Assembly: GCA_017622555.1 (NCBI GenBank)
Contig: JAGAQV010000005.1
Span: 1-41,623, forward strand
DNA: 41,623 nucleotides
Reading direction: 5' to 3'
Origin: Clostridia bacterium
GTDB taxonomy: Bacteria; Bacillota; Clostridia; Oscillospirales; Acutalibacteraceae
How positions within the stretch are numbered: the stretch's first letter is position 1; each line of letters begins with the position of its first letter. The notes below the pieces were generated by a model that was not told the origin of the DNA, searched no databases, and saw nothing but the letters and a program-made list of their open reading frames with translations. Shown one piece after another: positions 23,778 to 32,213 of this stretch. Position numbers and translations under genes: made by a program.

Positions 23778-24137
23778 TTAATCAAAGGAGGATTTTACAA
23801 TCATATCAATATACTCGCAAACACCACGAAAATTTGTATTTACTTGATTATTAGAAAATCTTATAACCCTTAAATCAAACTCTTCCAAAATTTCAGTACG
23901 AAATTCATCGTTTCTAATCCTATCCTCAGAAAAATGCTGTGAACCATCTATTTCAATAACAAGCTTGGCTTTATGACAATAAAAATCAACAATAAAATTC
24001 CCAATTGCCTTTTGCCGTTGAAATCTAATTGGATATTTTGCCAAAAAATCATACCATAAATGGTTTTCTTGCGGTGTGGCATTTCTTCTTAATTGTTTTG
24101 CTAATGATATATTTTTCTTATTGTATTCGATTGACAT
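23778..24137 (-). CDS. DUF559 endonuclease-like protein (Vsr/restriction fold)
   Basis: 119 residues, full length for DUF559. The PD-(D/E)XK-like core is visible: 'LRRNATPQENHLWYDFL', 'FQRQKAIGNFIVDFYC', 'LVIEIDGSQHF', 'DLRVIRFSNNQV'. DUF559 proteins are structurally related to very-short-patch-repair endonucleases, but their substrates are mostly unknown. It starts three bases after surE (AAGAGA RBS inside the surE end), so it is the last gene of the dgt-nrnA-nrnA-surE operon, next to a MITE-like element. Confidence 0.88.
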   Translation of the reverse strand: MSIEYNKKNISLAKQLRRNATPQENHLWYDFLAKYPIRFQRQKAIGNFIVDFYCHKAKLVIEIDGSQHFSEDRIRNDEFRTEILEEFDLRVIRFSNNQVNTNFRGVCEYIDMIVKSSFD

Positions 24138-24140
24138 TTT

Positions 24141-24860
24141 TTAATCTCTTTTATACTTTTCAAAAACCGCCATGTCGGTGCGGGTGGCAATTAGAGGAGT
24201 AACCGAAATTGTTTCGTTTAAAATTGCAACGGTGTCACGGTTTAAATCATTAGGGCAAACGTCGGGCACGGGCTCGCCTTCCTGATGGTACATATCGCCG
24301 CCGTCGTGCACAAAGCCGTCCGAAAAATAATGCGAACCCTGACGGGTAATTCTAATATCGCTTACCTTATCGGGAATATTTACGTTATAAATTAAGGCTT
24401 CGTCAAAAAGGCTTTGGCTTACAATAAAATCATAAGCCATATCAAAATACTGCGCAGCCTCTTTTTGACTGTGTGGAAAGGTTGAAAATGCAATGCCTTT
24501 TATACCCAAACGTGCGGCCTCGAAAACGGCGGCAACGGTACCTGAATAAACAATGTCCTGCCCAACGTTAACGCCGTAATTTATGCCCGAAAGCACAAGG
24601 TCAAATTTATCCTGAAGACCTAAAACGCCAAAACGCACACAGTCGGCAGGGGTCGAGCTCATTGAATAAGCGGTAACACCGTCAATAAAATCAACCCTTT
24701 TAATTTCCTGTGGGTTTACAAAGTCAATAGCGTGGCTCATTGCGCTTTGCTCTACTTTTGGGGCAACAACGGTAACCTCTCCAAGCTTTTTTGCCCACTG
24801 CGCCAAAAGGCGAATACCAGGTGCGTTAATGCCGTCGTCATTGGTTATTAAAATTTTCAT
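24141..24860 (-). CDS. surE: 5'/3'-nucleotidase SurE
   Basis: Dephosphorylates nucleoside 5'- and 3'-monophosphates (family also cleaves short polyphosphate). 239 residues. The metal site 'ITNDDGINAPG' at the N-terminus and 'SGINYGVNVGQDIVYSGTVA' are intact, followed by 'SSTPADCVR' type substrate loops. ATG shares an A with the upstream stop (TAATG), so it is translationally coupled to the DHH protein. It would turn nucleotides made by the upstream phosphodiesterases into nucleosides for the deo pathway. Confidence 0.95.
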   Translation of the reverse strand: MKILITNDDGINAPGIRLLAQWAKKLGEVTVVAPKVEQSAMSHAIDFVNPQEIKRVDFIDGVTAYSMSSTPADCVRFGVLGLQDKFDLVLSGINYGVNVGQDIVYSGTVAAVFEAARLGIKGIAFSTFPHSQKEAAQYFDMAYDFIVSQSLFDEALIYNVNIPDKVSDIRITRQGSHYFSDGFVHDGGDMYHQEGEPVPDVCPNDLNRDTVAILNETISVTPLIATRTDMAVFEKYKRD

Positions 24861-25834
24861 TACAGCCAGCCCTCGTTATTTTCTTTATAATTCTTAAGAA
24901 GTGCGTCGGCATCCTTTAAAACCTGCTTCATTTCTTTTTTAGAATATACCGTACCGCCTGCGGCACAAGCATGACCGCCGCCACGGTACTGTTCCGCCAA
25001 TTCGCTAACCGTTACAAAGCGTGAACGGAAGCGAATACGAATGGCATCATCACCTTCAATAAATGCAATCCAAATTAAAGAATCACGAATGGTGTCAAGG
25101 TATCCCACCGAGGCTGAGGCATCTTCATTAGTAAGACCAAACTTTTTCTTCATTCTTTTGGTAACGAAAATATATGCTACGCCGTTTTCGGTGAGCTTAA
25201 TATTATTTTGAACATACGCTTCAAATTTAATGTTTTTAATGTCCTTAAGGTATAAATGCGCATAAAGAGTGTCGGTGTCAATACCTTGATTCAGCATTAC
25301 ACCGGCCAATCGCATTGTTTCGCCGTCAACCTCACGGTAACGAAAACGGCCCGAATCGGTTACCATGCCCGCATAAATGTATGTGGCGGCTTCGGTATTA
25401 ATTTTAAGCTCATCCTTAAAGGTGTCGTAAAAATCGGCTATCATTTCGCAAGCGGAGGAACGGTTTTCTTCAACCCACTGCAAATCGCCGTAAGATTCAA
25501 GCGGAATATGATGGTCAATTTTTATAACCTCTTTACACAAGGCAAAGCTCTGGTTAGAGGCTCGCTTTGCGGTGCCTGTGTCGATTACAATGCCAAGAGC
25601 GTCTTTATATTCTTCCTCACTTAAAAGCTCGTCCTCGGCCCCCAGAAAGCTCATATAATCCGAAAAATCCCTGTTTTGAAGCAAAACGGTCTTTTCAGGG
25701 AAATTTAGCTTTATAATTGCCTGTAACCCCTTGGTTGAGCCAACGGCATCACCATCGGGACGGAAGTGGCGAAAAATTAAAATTTTATCGTATTCCTTAA
25801 TTTTATCTAAAATTGCCTGCTTTGTTTTTAACAT
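24860..25834 (-). CDS. DHH/DHHA1 phosphoesterase, NrnA-like (second copy)
   Basis: 324 residues. NrnA-type proteins degrade nanoRNA or linear dinucleotides and 3'-phosphoadenosine 5'-phosphate. DHH domain motifs 'FRPDGDAVGSTKG', 'VIDTGTA', 'KIDHHIPLES', 'TDSGRFRYREV'; DHHA1 domain ends with 'RGGGHACAAGGTVY'. Start ATG 25834 (M2 of the longest frame) overlaps the upstream stop in TGATG and has AGGAG upstream. It is a diverged paralogue of the preceding gene. Confidence 0.9.
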   Translation of the reverse strand: MLKTKQAILDKIKEYDKILIFRHFRPDGDAVGSTKGLQAIIKLNFPEKTVLLQNRDFSDYMSFLGAEDELLSEEEYKDALGIVIDTGTAKRASNQSFALCKEVIKIDHHIPLESYGDLQWVEENRSSACEMIADFYDTFKDELKINTEAATYIYAGMVTDSGRFRYREVDGETMRLAGVMLNQGIDTDTLYAHLYLKDIKNIKFEAYVQNNIKLTENGVAYIFVTKRMKKKFGLTNEDASASVGYLDTIRDSLIWIAFIEGDDAIRIRFRSRFVTVSELAEQYRGGGHACAAGGTVYSKKEMKQVLKDADALLKNYKENNEGWL

Positions 25835-26769
25835 CAAAAATCTCCTAATTCGTTTAAATCGTTAAGCATTTGCATTGCTTCGTCACGGTTTTTAAGTGTA
25901 GCGCCGCTTGCCTTTGCATGACCGCCGCCGCCATATTTAACGGCAATTGGGTTAATGTTATATTTATTTGAACGAAGCTCGGCCAAAACGCCGTTTTCGG
26001 TTTCGGTGAAATTAACCCAAACGTTAACCCCCTTAATGTCACCCATTGTGCCAACCATTGCACGAGAAATGGTAAAGGTGTCAGCCTCATAGGTTTCGGC
26101 TTCTTCCTTAGTGGTGTAAATATAAGCCACGTTTTTATCAGTAAACTGAATTTTTAAAACAAACTGTGCACGAAGGCGAATAAACGAAAATTCGTCCGCA
26201 TAAAGCTGAGCGTAAATTTCGTTTGTGTCAAATTCGGCTTTCATAAGGTGAGACGCCAAGCGGAAGGTGTTAGCGTTTGTGCTGTCATACCTGAAACGGC
26301 CCGAATCGGTCACCATACCTGTGTAAAGCGACTTTGCCGCCAATTTAGAAAGCCTAAGACCACTTTCAATTGCAAATTCGGTCACCAATCCGCAACAGCT
26401 TTCATAACTGGTGTCGGTAACCTCAATATCGCAAATTTCTTCACAAAAAATATGGTGGTCAATTCTAACGGTTCTTTTAGCCTTCTTATAACGGTCATCA
26501 CTTATAAGGGCAGAGGCCGAAGTATCAAGCACGATGGCCAAAGCATTTTCGTAAACGCTGTCATCAATTTCATCCATCGCACTGCCTTCCATAAAGCCGT
26601 AACGCTTTGAGCCATCACCCACGGCATAAACAGTTTTAGTGGGGAAATTTTCTTTAATAATTTCCCTCATACCAATTTGGCTACCGAGAGCATCACCGTC
26701 GGGGTTATTGTGGCGGTGAATTATAATTGTATCAAATTCTTTAATAGCTTCTAAAATTTTTTCAAACAT
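25834..26769 (-). CDS. DHH/DHHA1 phosphoesterase, NrnA-like (first copy)
   Basis: About 311 residues, same family as the following gene: 'NNPDGDALGSQIG', 'VLDTSAS', 'RIDHHIFCEE', 'TDSGRFRYDST', and the DHHA1 glycine loop 'YGGGGHAKASGATL'. Both keep the metal-binding residues, so both may be active with split substrates. I chose ATG 26769; a GTG at 26781 extends four residues but has no RBS. It follows the dGTPase gene by 12 bases. Confidence 0.88.
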   Translation of the reverse strand: MFEKILEAIKEFDTIIIHRHNNPDGDALGSQIGMREIIKENFPTKTVYAVGDGSKRYGFMEGSAMDEIDDSVYENALAIVLDTSASALISDDRYKKAKRTVRIDHHIFCEEICDIEVTDTSYESCCGLVTEFAIESGLRLSKLAAKSLYTGMVTDSGRFRYDSTNANTFRLASHLMKAEFDTNEIYAQLYADEFSFIRLRAQFVLKIQFTDKNVAYIYTTKEEAETYEADTFTISRAMVGTMGDIKGVNVWVNFTETENGVLAELRSNKYNINPIAVKYGGGGHAKASGATLKNRDEAMQMLNDLNELGDF

Positions 26770-26781
26770 AGCTCTTCTCAC

Positions 26782-27978
26782 TTAATCGTCAAAATATCCC
26801 CTGTAAACCACGGGGTAATCAGCATTCGGGAACATATATTTATGCAGTTCTATAAAATAATCGTCGGTCATGCTTGCAATAAAGTCCACAATAATTTGGT
26901 TAGGCTCGTTCTTTTCATAAGGGGTTTTAGGCGGGTTGCGAAGCGCCTTCACATAATTTATATGCCTTGTAAAAATTGGCGAATAGGTTTTTTGAAGCCG
27001 TAAATCCTCCAAAAGCTGACCGTAAATATCCGCCATCATAGGCTTTACGGTAACGTCAAGACGTGCATCATTTGCGGCGTGGTTGTAAATCTTTTCGTAA
27101 TTATCTTTTTTCGATTCCTTAAGCGCCTGAAAATGCTTTTTGTCCATTTTAATATATGGCTTGCCGTAACTGTTTTCAATAATATTAACCATTAAATTGT
27201 TTATAATTTCAGAATTTAACGAGCCTATATCCTCGTTATAAAAATCATTAGCGGTAACAGTTTTAGAAATTATAGCGTCCTGCCTGTCACGACCAAGGTA
27301 AGCAATAATATCCGAAATTTTAACCACCGCGCCTTCTAAAGTGGATGGGGCAATTTTATTGGCAAAATTACGGTCCTGTGCGCATTTTTCCATAATATCG
27401 TCAAACTCTTCGAAACCTGATAATTTTGCAGGGTAATATTCCTCAAGCTCAATTTCGCCGTTGTGGGCGGCAATACCGTCAAGAGTTTGAAGGGTAAGGT
27501 TGCAGGAATAAATTTTATCAAGCACCCTGACAGAATGAATGTTATGAAGAAAACGGCGACCTGTATGAGCACGGTATAATTCATCAAGATATTTTTCACC
27601 CGAATGTGCAAATGCGGGGTGGCCGATGTCGTGTCCCAAGGCGATAGATTCAATAAGCTCCTGATTTAAATTTAAAGCACCGCCAATAGTACGTGCAATA
27701 CGTGAAACAAACTGCACGTGTAAAAAACGACGGGTAATATCGTCATTTTTCCAAAGTGAATATACCTGTGTTTTATCGGCATAGCGGCTGTAAAAGGGGC
27801 AATGCAGAATTTTATCGCTATCACGCACAAAGGGGGTGCGCCAAATGTTAGACTTGTCCACCGTGGTATCTCTGCGGTAGGCGTCCTTATCATCAAAGCC
27901 AAATTTTTTAAAGGTTGCGGTTTCTTTTTCATATTCCATTTGTTTTACCAAAGCATCGGTTAACTGTTCCTTACGCAA
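26782..27978 (-). CDS. dgt: Deoxyguanosinetriphosphate triphosphohydrolase-like protein (HD)
   Basis: Family enzymes hydrolyse dGTP or other dNTPs to the nucleoside plus triphosphate. 398 residues. HD metal residues are in 'FLHVQFVSRIARTIG', 'ALGHDIGHPAFAHSGEKYLD' and 'KISDIIAYLGRDRQDA'. I use TTG 27978 (GGTGG eight bases upstream) because the promoter's predicted transcription start (about 28012) lies on top of the upstream GTG at 28014; the 12-residue longer form remains possible. First gene of a five-gene hydrolase operon. Confidence 0.88.
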   Translation of the reverse strand: MRKEQLTDALVKQMEYEKETATFKKFGFDDKDAYRRDTTVDKSNIWRTPFVRDSDKILHCPFYSRYADKTQVYSLWKNDDITRRFLHVQFVSRIARTIGGALNLNQELIESIALGHDIGHPAFAHSGEKYLDELYRAHTGRRFLHNIHSVRVLDKIYSCNLTLQTLDGIAAHNGEIELEEYYPAKLSGFEEFDDIMEKCAQDRNFANKIAPSTLEGAVVKISDIIAYLGRDRQDAIISKTVTANDFYNEDIGSLNSEIINNLMVNIIENSYGKPYIKMDKKHFQALKESKKDNYEKIYNHAANDARLDVTVKPMMADIYGQLLEDLRLQKTYSPIFTRHINYVKALRNPPKTPYEKNEPNQIIVDFIASMTDDYFIELHKYMFPNADYPVVYRGYFDD

Positions 27979-28018
27979 GAAAAATCCCACCTTTTTTAAA
28001 TATAGTTTAATCACAATT

Positions 28019-28047
28019 ATTATACCATATAATACTTTTATTGTAAA
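28019..28047 (-). promoter_or_regulatory. Promoter of the dgt-nrnA-surE operon
   Basis: Minus strand TTTACA (28047-28042), 17 bases, TATAAT (28024-28019). Confidence 0.8.
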
Positions 28048-28069
28048 TGTAATTATTTTATTGTATAAT
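28041..28069 (+). promoter_or_regulatory. Promoter of the radical SAM gene
   Basis: Plus strand TTGTAA (28041-28046), 17 bases, TATAAT (28064-28069). Its -35 hexamer overlaps the -35 hexamer of the divergent dgt promoter (28042-28047). Confidence 0.7.
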
Positions 28070-28087
28070 ACAAAACGAGGTGAAAAT

Positions 28088-28918
28088 ATGAAACGGTTTA
28101 AAAAGGCTTATATTGAAATTTCAAATATTTGTAACCTTAGCTGCAGCTTTTGTCCTGGCACAAAAAGACAGCCGAAAATGATGACAACTGAAGAATTTAC
28201 GGCAGTTATTAAAAAGGTTTCCCCTTTTACTGATTATATTTATTTTCACCTTTTGGGCGAACCGCTTTTGCACCCAAATTTAGAAAAATTTTTAAAAATT
28301 GCCGAAAATCATAGGTTAAAGGTAATTATTACCACCAACGGTACCCTTTTGAAAGAAAAAAGTGAAGTTTTACTTGAATCAAACTCACATTACAAAACCG
28401 TTATTTCACTTCACAGCTTTGAAGCAAACAAAATCCAAAATTTTAGTGATTATATTAACGACTGCCTCGATTATACAAAAGCGGCAGAAGGCAAAAAAAT
28501 TGTAGTGCTAAGGCTTTGGAACAGCGGCGGTGCAGATACACTTAACAGCGATATTTTACAAAAAATTAAAAACCGCTTCCCTGCCCCTTGGCGTGATACC
28601 CGCGGCGGAAAGCAAATTGGTAATAATATTTACATTCAGTTTGGTGATAAATTTGACTGGCCCGACATTGAAGGCCCCATCGAAAGCGATACCGCCTTTT
28701 GCTATGGCCTTCGTGACCAAATTGGCGTTTTGTGTGACGACACGGTTGTGCCCTGCTGTTTAGATAACAACGGCGAAATAAACCTTGGCAATATTTTTGA
28801 AAGCAATTTAGGTGATATTATAAATTCACCCCGTGCGCTTAATATATATAACGGCTTTTCAAACCGAAAAGCCTGTGAAGAGCTTTGTAAAAAATGCACC
28901 TTTGCAAGAAAATTTTAA
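28088..28918 (+). CDS. Radical SAM/SPASM-type protein
   Basis: 276 residues. The iron-sulfur motif CxxxCxxC is at Cys15, Cys19, Cys22 ('CNLSCSFC'), with 'HLLGEPLLHPNL' as the GGE-like SAM-binding motif. The C-terminus has a SPASM-like cysteine set ('FCYG', 'VLCDDTVVPCCLDN', 'CEELCKKCTF') for extra clusters. Such proteins modify peptides or other substrates by radical chemistry; no precursor peptide is visible nearby, so the substrate is unknown. ATG 28088 has GAGGTG upstream. It has its own promoter and terminator. Confidence 0.87.
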   Translation: MKRFKKAYIEISNICNLSCSFCPGTKRQPKMMTTEEFTAVIKKVSPFTDYIYFHLLGEPLLHPNLEKFLKIAENHRLKVIITTNGTLLKEKSEVLLESNSHYKTVISLHSFEANKIQNFSDYINDCLDYTKAAEGKKIVVLRLWNSGGADTLNSDILQKIKNRFPAPWRDTRGGKQIGNNIYIQFGDKFDWPDIEGPIESDTAFCYGLRDQIGVLCDDTVVPCCLDNNGEINLGNIFESNLGDIINSPRALNIYNGFSNRKACEELCKKCTFARKF

Positions 28919-28949
28919 AACGGATAGCCCTTGTGGGTTATCCGTTTTT
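28917..28949. terminator. Bidirectional terminator
   Basis: AAAACGGATAGCCC (28917-28930) pairs with GGGTTATCCGTTTT, loop TTGT. It serves the radical SAM gene (+); the stop codon and last residues of the convergent FAD/Rieske gene lie within it. Confidence 0.88.
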
Positions 28950-30236
28950 CTTTCTATTTGCGGGGCCATCTAAAATATTTCCGCCGTTATCAAACCGTGA
29001 TCCGTGGCAGCTACAGTCCCAAGAATGCTCCGCTTTGTTCCACTTAAGCTTGCAGCCCAAATGTGTGCAACGCTTTTTTGAAAAACCCACAATACCGTTT
29101 GCCGCTTCGGCAACATTAATTAAAAGCTGTTTTCTAAAAATTGAACGTGAGGGTGAAAACACTTCACAATATTTATTTTCACACCCTAAAACCATATCAC
29201 AAAGCATTTCGGCTGCAACCATTGACGAGGTCATACCCCATTTGTTAAAGCCTGTCGCAACAAGTAAATTATCTTTAAAGCTAGAATAATAGCCAATATA
29301 AGGTATATCATCAAGGGTTTTACAGTCCTGTGTGGCCCAATGAAATTTTTCCTGTGCGTCGGGAAATTTTTCATTCACAAAAGCACGAAGCCTGTTAAAC
29401 CCGCACTCACCCTTGCCAGTTCTGTGACCGTAACCGCCCAAAAGCAATAACCCGTTATAATTTCGAAAGGATAACCCGTTATCACGTTCATCTACGTACA
29501 TACCCTTAAAATCGGGAACATTTTCAAGCGCCAAAACATAGCTTCGGCTTTGATACATTTTTAAAAAATATAGCCCCCATTTATCAATAAACGGAAAATG
29601 AGTTGTAACAATTATTTTTTTAGCCTTTACACTGCCGTTTTCACAAATTGCGGTACTATTTTCAATTTTTAAAACACGGCTGTTTTCATAAACGTTAAGC
29701 CCCTTGCTTATAGCGCTTAAAAACATTATTGGGTTAAACTGCGCTTGGTTTTTAAACTCTACTGCACCAACCGTTTTAAGCGGCAAGGGTAAATCCTTTA
29801 CAAAATTGCTTCCAAAGCCTAAAGAATCTAACGCAATAACCTCTTTTTCAAGCTTTTCTGAATTATTAAGTGAATAAACAAACGAACTGCTTTTTTCAAA
29901 ATTACAGTCGAATTCACGGCTTAAGGCTTCGAATCGGCCAATTGCGTTTTGGTTGGCTTCAAGGTAAAGCTGTGCTTTTTCTTTACCAAAACGTTTAATT
30001 ATTTCCGCAAATATAAGCCCGTGCTGTGAGGTGATTTTTGCCGTAGTATTCATTGTTGTAGCATTTGCAATTCTATTAGCTTCCAAAAGGATATAATTAA
30101 CACCCTTTTGATGTAAAAAATAAGCAGTCAAAATACCGCATATTCCACCGCCGATTATTAAAACGTCGGTATTGCGACTACCTTTTAAAGCTTCATAATG
30201 CTGAAAATCGGCGCTTTCCTGCCAAAGTGATTTCAT
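28938..30236 (-). CDS. FAD-dependent oxidoreductase with C-terminal Rieske domain
   Basis: 432 residues. Dinucleotide-binding 'VLIIGGGICGILTAY' at ~25-39, DAO-type FAD domain through ~370, then a Rieske [2Fe-2S] domain with 'CTHLGC' (Cys390, His392) and 'CSCHGS' (Cys408, His411). The fusion is known in Firmicutes; the electron acceptor and substrate are not. The Rieske domain stops soon after 'ILDGPAN', and the last residues (RKKNG) are encoded by the terminator stem, so the end looks shortened by some tens of residues. AAAGGTGG precedes the ATG. It is the last gene of the operon starting at 32510. Confidence 0.87.
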   Translation of the reverse strand: MKSLWQESADFQHYEALKGSRNTDVLIIGGGICGILTAYFLHQKGVNYILLEANRIANATTMNTTAKITSQHGLIFAEIIKRFGKEKAQLYLEANQNAIGRFEALSREFDCNFEKSSSFVYSLNNSEKLEKEVIALDSLGFGSNFVKDLPLPLKTVGAVEFKNQAQFNPIMFLSAISKGLNVYENSRVLKIENSTAICENGSVKAKKIIVTTHFPFIDKWGLYFLKMYQSRSYVLALENVPDFKGMYVDERDNGLSFRNYNGLLLLGGYGHRTGKGECGFNRLRAFVNEKFPDAQEKFHWATQDCKTLDDIPYIGYYSSFKDNLLVATGFNKWGMTSSMVAAEMLCDMVLGCENKYCEVFSPSRSIFRKQLLINVAEAANGIVGFSKKRCTHLGCKLKWNKAEHSWDCSCHGSRFDNGGNILDGPANRKKNG

Positions 30237-30291
30237 AAAAACAACCCACCTTTAAGAACTATTTTTTCTCAAAAGCAGGTTGTTATTCTTT

Positions 30292-31134
30292 TCACTTAAG
30301 GCCAATTCCAATTAGTACTTCATTTGTGGTTGTACCGTTGTATGTATATTCTAATTCTTCTAAAGAAAATGGCAAAGCGGCACAGTCGCATAATTTTATA
30401 AGTTTGTAATTAAGCCGTAATCGGTCAGTATTTTCAATAACTGATTTTTTAACCGACGGTTTTGTGATTTTTTCGGCTTTTAAAATAATATTTTCCAAAG
30501 CGCCAAACTCGTTAACCAGCGCCGCCGCAGTTTTAGGGCCAATTTTGTCAGCACCCTTAATATTGTCAGCCGTATCACCCGTTAATGACTTATAATCGGC
30601 GTAAAGCTCGGGCATAATTCCAAACTTCGCTTTAAAAGCTTCAATGTCATAAATTAACGAACCTTCTCCCCTATAACGCAAAACCTTTACGTTTTCGGTT
30701 ATAAGCTGAAAAAAGTCGCTATCAAAGGACGAGATAATAATTTCGTTATCTATTCCGCATTTTAGGGCATAAGCCGCTATCACGTCGTCGGTTTCACAAA
30801 CGGTGGTTTCACAATGCTTTATCCCTAAAAAATCGAGCGCCTTGTAAACGTCGTTAAGCTGTGTAAACGGGTTTTCTTCTTCGGGAACAGAATCATAATC
30901 CACACGGTTGGCTTTATAACTTTCATCCAACTCATTTCGTGAGTTATGACTCTCCCCATCAAACAGCACTACAACGTGTGTGGGCTTTGTCATTTTTATA
31001 ATCTTTAAAAGCGCACCCGTAAAGCCAAGCGTTCCCTGAATTGCCTTGCCGTCTTTATTGACTATCCGTGCAGGCATACCGAAAAACATTTGAAAAAGCA
31101 GGTTGTGCCCATCAACAATTAAAAGCTTATTCAT
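30292..31134 (-). CDS. Stand-alone 5'-3' exonuclease (Pol I N-domain / FEN family)
   Basis: 280 residues. Structure-specific flap/5' exonuclease: 'LLIVDGHNLLFQMFFGMP' at the start, acidic metal cluster in 'CETDDVIAAYA' and 'IISSFDSDFFQLI', and the H3TH DNA-binding motif 'TADNIKGADKIGPKTAAALV'. The family removes RNA primers and flaps; here it is a separate protein without a polymerase part. ATG overlaps the GNAT stop in ATGA. Confidence 0.93.
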   Translation of the reverse strand: MNKLLIVDGHNLLFQMFFGMPARIVNKDGKAIQGTLGFTGALLKIIKMTKPTHVVVLFDGESHNSRNELDESYKANRVDYDSVPEEENPFTQLNDVYKALDFLGIKHCETTVCETDDVIAAYALKCGIDNEIIISSFDSDFFQLITENVKVLRYRGEGSLIYDIEAFKAKFGIMPELYADYKSLTGDTADNIKGADKIGPKTAAALVNEFGALENIILKAEKITKPSVKKSVIENTDRLRLNYKLIKLCDCAALPFSLEELEYTYNGTTTNEVLIGIGLK

Positions 31135-31562
31135 AAACTTTTAACCATTTTAATATGCGGTATTCCCGCTTCAAAAAATTCTTCCCCAACAGTAATAAAA
31201 CCAAGCTTTTCATAAAACCCTACAGCCGTTTTTTGCGAATTCAAAACAATGCTTTTAACACCGTTTTGTTTGAAATGCGAGGTAGCTTTATTCATAAGAG
31301 AAGTGCCAAGCCCTTTATTATGCTCGACCGACAGTACACGACCAATATGTATAACTTCGCTATCCTCTTCAAAAAAAGCGCGAAGATAGGCCAAAACCTC
31401 GCCTTTTTCTTCTAAGAAAAGGTGCTGTGATTTGTAATCAATGTTATCCATATCAAGATACCAGATTTTTTGTTCAAACATAAAAACCTTGGCACGTGCT
31501 TTTAAAATTTCATAAACCTCGCTACCAATTAGCTCATCAAAGCTTTTTGCAACAAATTTCAT
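31131..31562 (-). CDS. GNAT-family N-acetyltransferase (ElaA-like)
   Basis: 143 residues. Short N-terminal part 'FEQKIWYLDMDNIDYKSQHL', then the acetyl-CoA loop 'VEHNKGLGTSLMNKA' and 'VGFYEKLGFITVG', closing with 'IPHIKMVKSL', as in ElaA-like proteins. The acceptor is unknown. It lies three bases after the HAD gene and overlaps the exonuclease start. Confidence 0.87.
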   Translation of the reverse strand: MKFVAKSFDELIGSEVYEILKARAKVFMFEQKIWYLDMDNIDYKSQHLFLEEKGEVLAYLRAFFEEDSEVIHIGRVLSVEHNKGLGTSLMNKATSHFKQNGVKSIVLNSQKTAVGFYEKLGFITVGEEFFEAGIPHIKMVKSL

Positions 31563-31565
31563 AGC

Positions 31566-32204
31566 TTACAAATATTCCTTCAAAATTGGGATAGCTTCTT
31601 CAAGAGAATTAAGCTCTTTAAACATAAGTGATTTTGCCTCATCGGTAAAGGGTACAACGTCGGCGACACCAATGCATTTCATACCTGCGGTATGACCTGC
31701 TTTAATGCCAAGCGAAGAATCCTCAAATACAAAGCAGTCTTTAGGGTCTGCGCCCAAACGCTCAGCCGCAAGTAAAAAAACATCAGGCGCGGGCTTACAG
31801 AGCTCTACGTCGTCACCGCCTGCGAATGCTTTAAAATAATGTAGTATTCCTGTTTCGCCAAGCTTCCAATCAATTTCATATTTGGCCGAGCCCGAAGCCA
31901 CAGCCATTCTAACACCGTTTTGCTTTAAAAATTCCAATATTTCTTTTGCGCCCTTTTTAAGCTCGGGTGTACCGCTGTTTATTATATATTCACGCATTGC
32001 CTTATCAAAGGCCAAAAGGTCAATTCCCTCATAATGCGCGGCAAGATAGGCTTCCCAACCGTCCTTATTCATACCCAAAACATGCGGTATGCTTTCACCT
32101 GCATTTTTAAAGCCCTGAAGCTCGCCCGCATAATCCCACGCACGAATACAAACGCTTTGGGTATCGGTCAAGGTACCGTCCATATCAAAAATAACACTAA
32201 ACAT
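31566..32204 (-). CDS. HAD-superfamily phosphatase (beta-phosphoglucomutase/PGP-like)
   Basis: 212 residues. Motif I 'FDMDGTLTDT' (nucleophile Asp8, acid Asp10), helical cap, motif II 'MAVASGS', motif III Lys in 'CKPAPDVF', motif IV 'CFVFEDSSLG'. It hydrolyses a small phosphoester; which one cannot be told. Second gene of the five-gene operon. Confidence 0.88.
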   Translation of the reverse strand: MFSVIFDMDGTLTDTQSVCIRAWDYAGELQGFKNAGESIPHVLGMNKDGWEAYLAAHYEGIDLLAFDKAMREYIINSGTPELKKGAKEILEFLKQNGVRMAVASGSAKYEIDWKLGETGILHYFKAFAGGDDVELCKPAPDVFLLAAERLGADPKDCFVFEDSSLGIKAGHTAGMKCIGVADVVPFTDEAKSLMFKELNSLEEAIPILKEYL

Positions 32205-32213
32205 AATTACTCC

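Noticed and set aside
23501-23785. Minus-strand 94-residue frame
   Set aside because: It lies wholly within the terminator and MITE-like palindromes and has no protein-like composition.
25256-26610. Plus-strand frames of 120-122 residues opposite the DHH genes
   Set aside because: They are antisense shadows of two clear DHH/DHHA1 genes and lack ribosome-binding sites.
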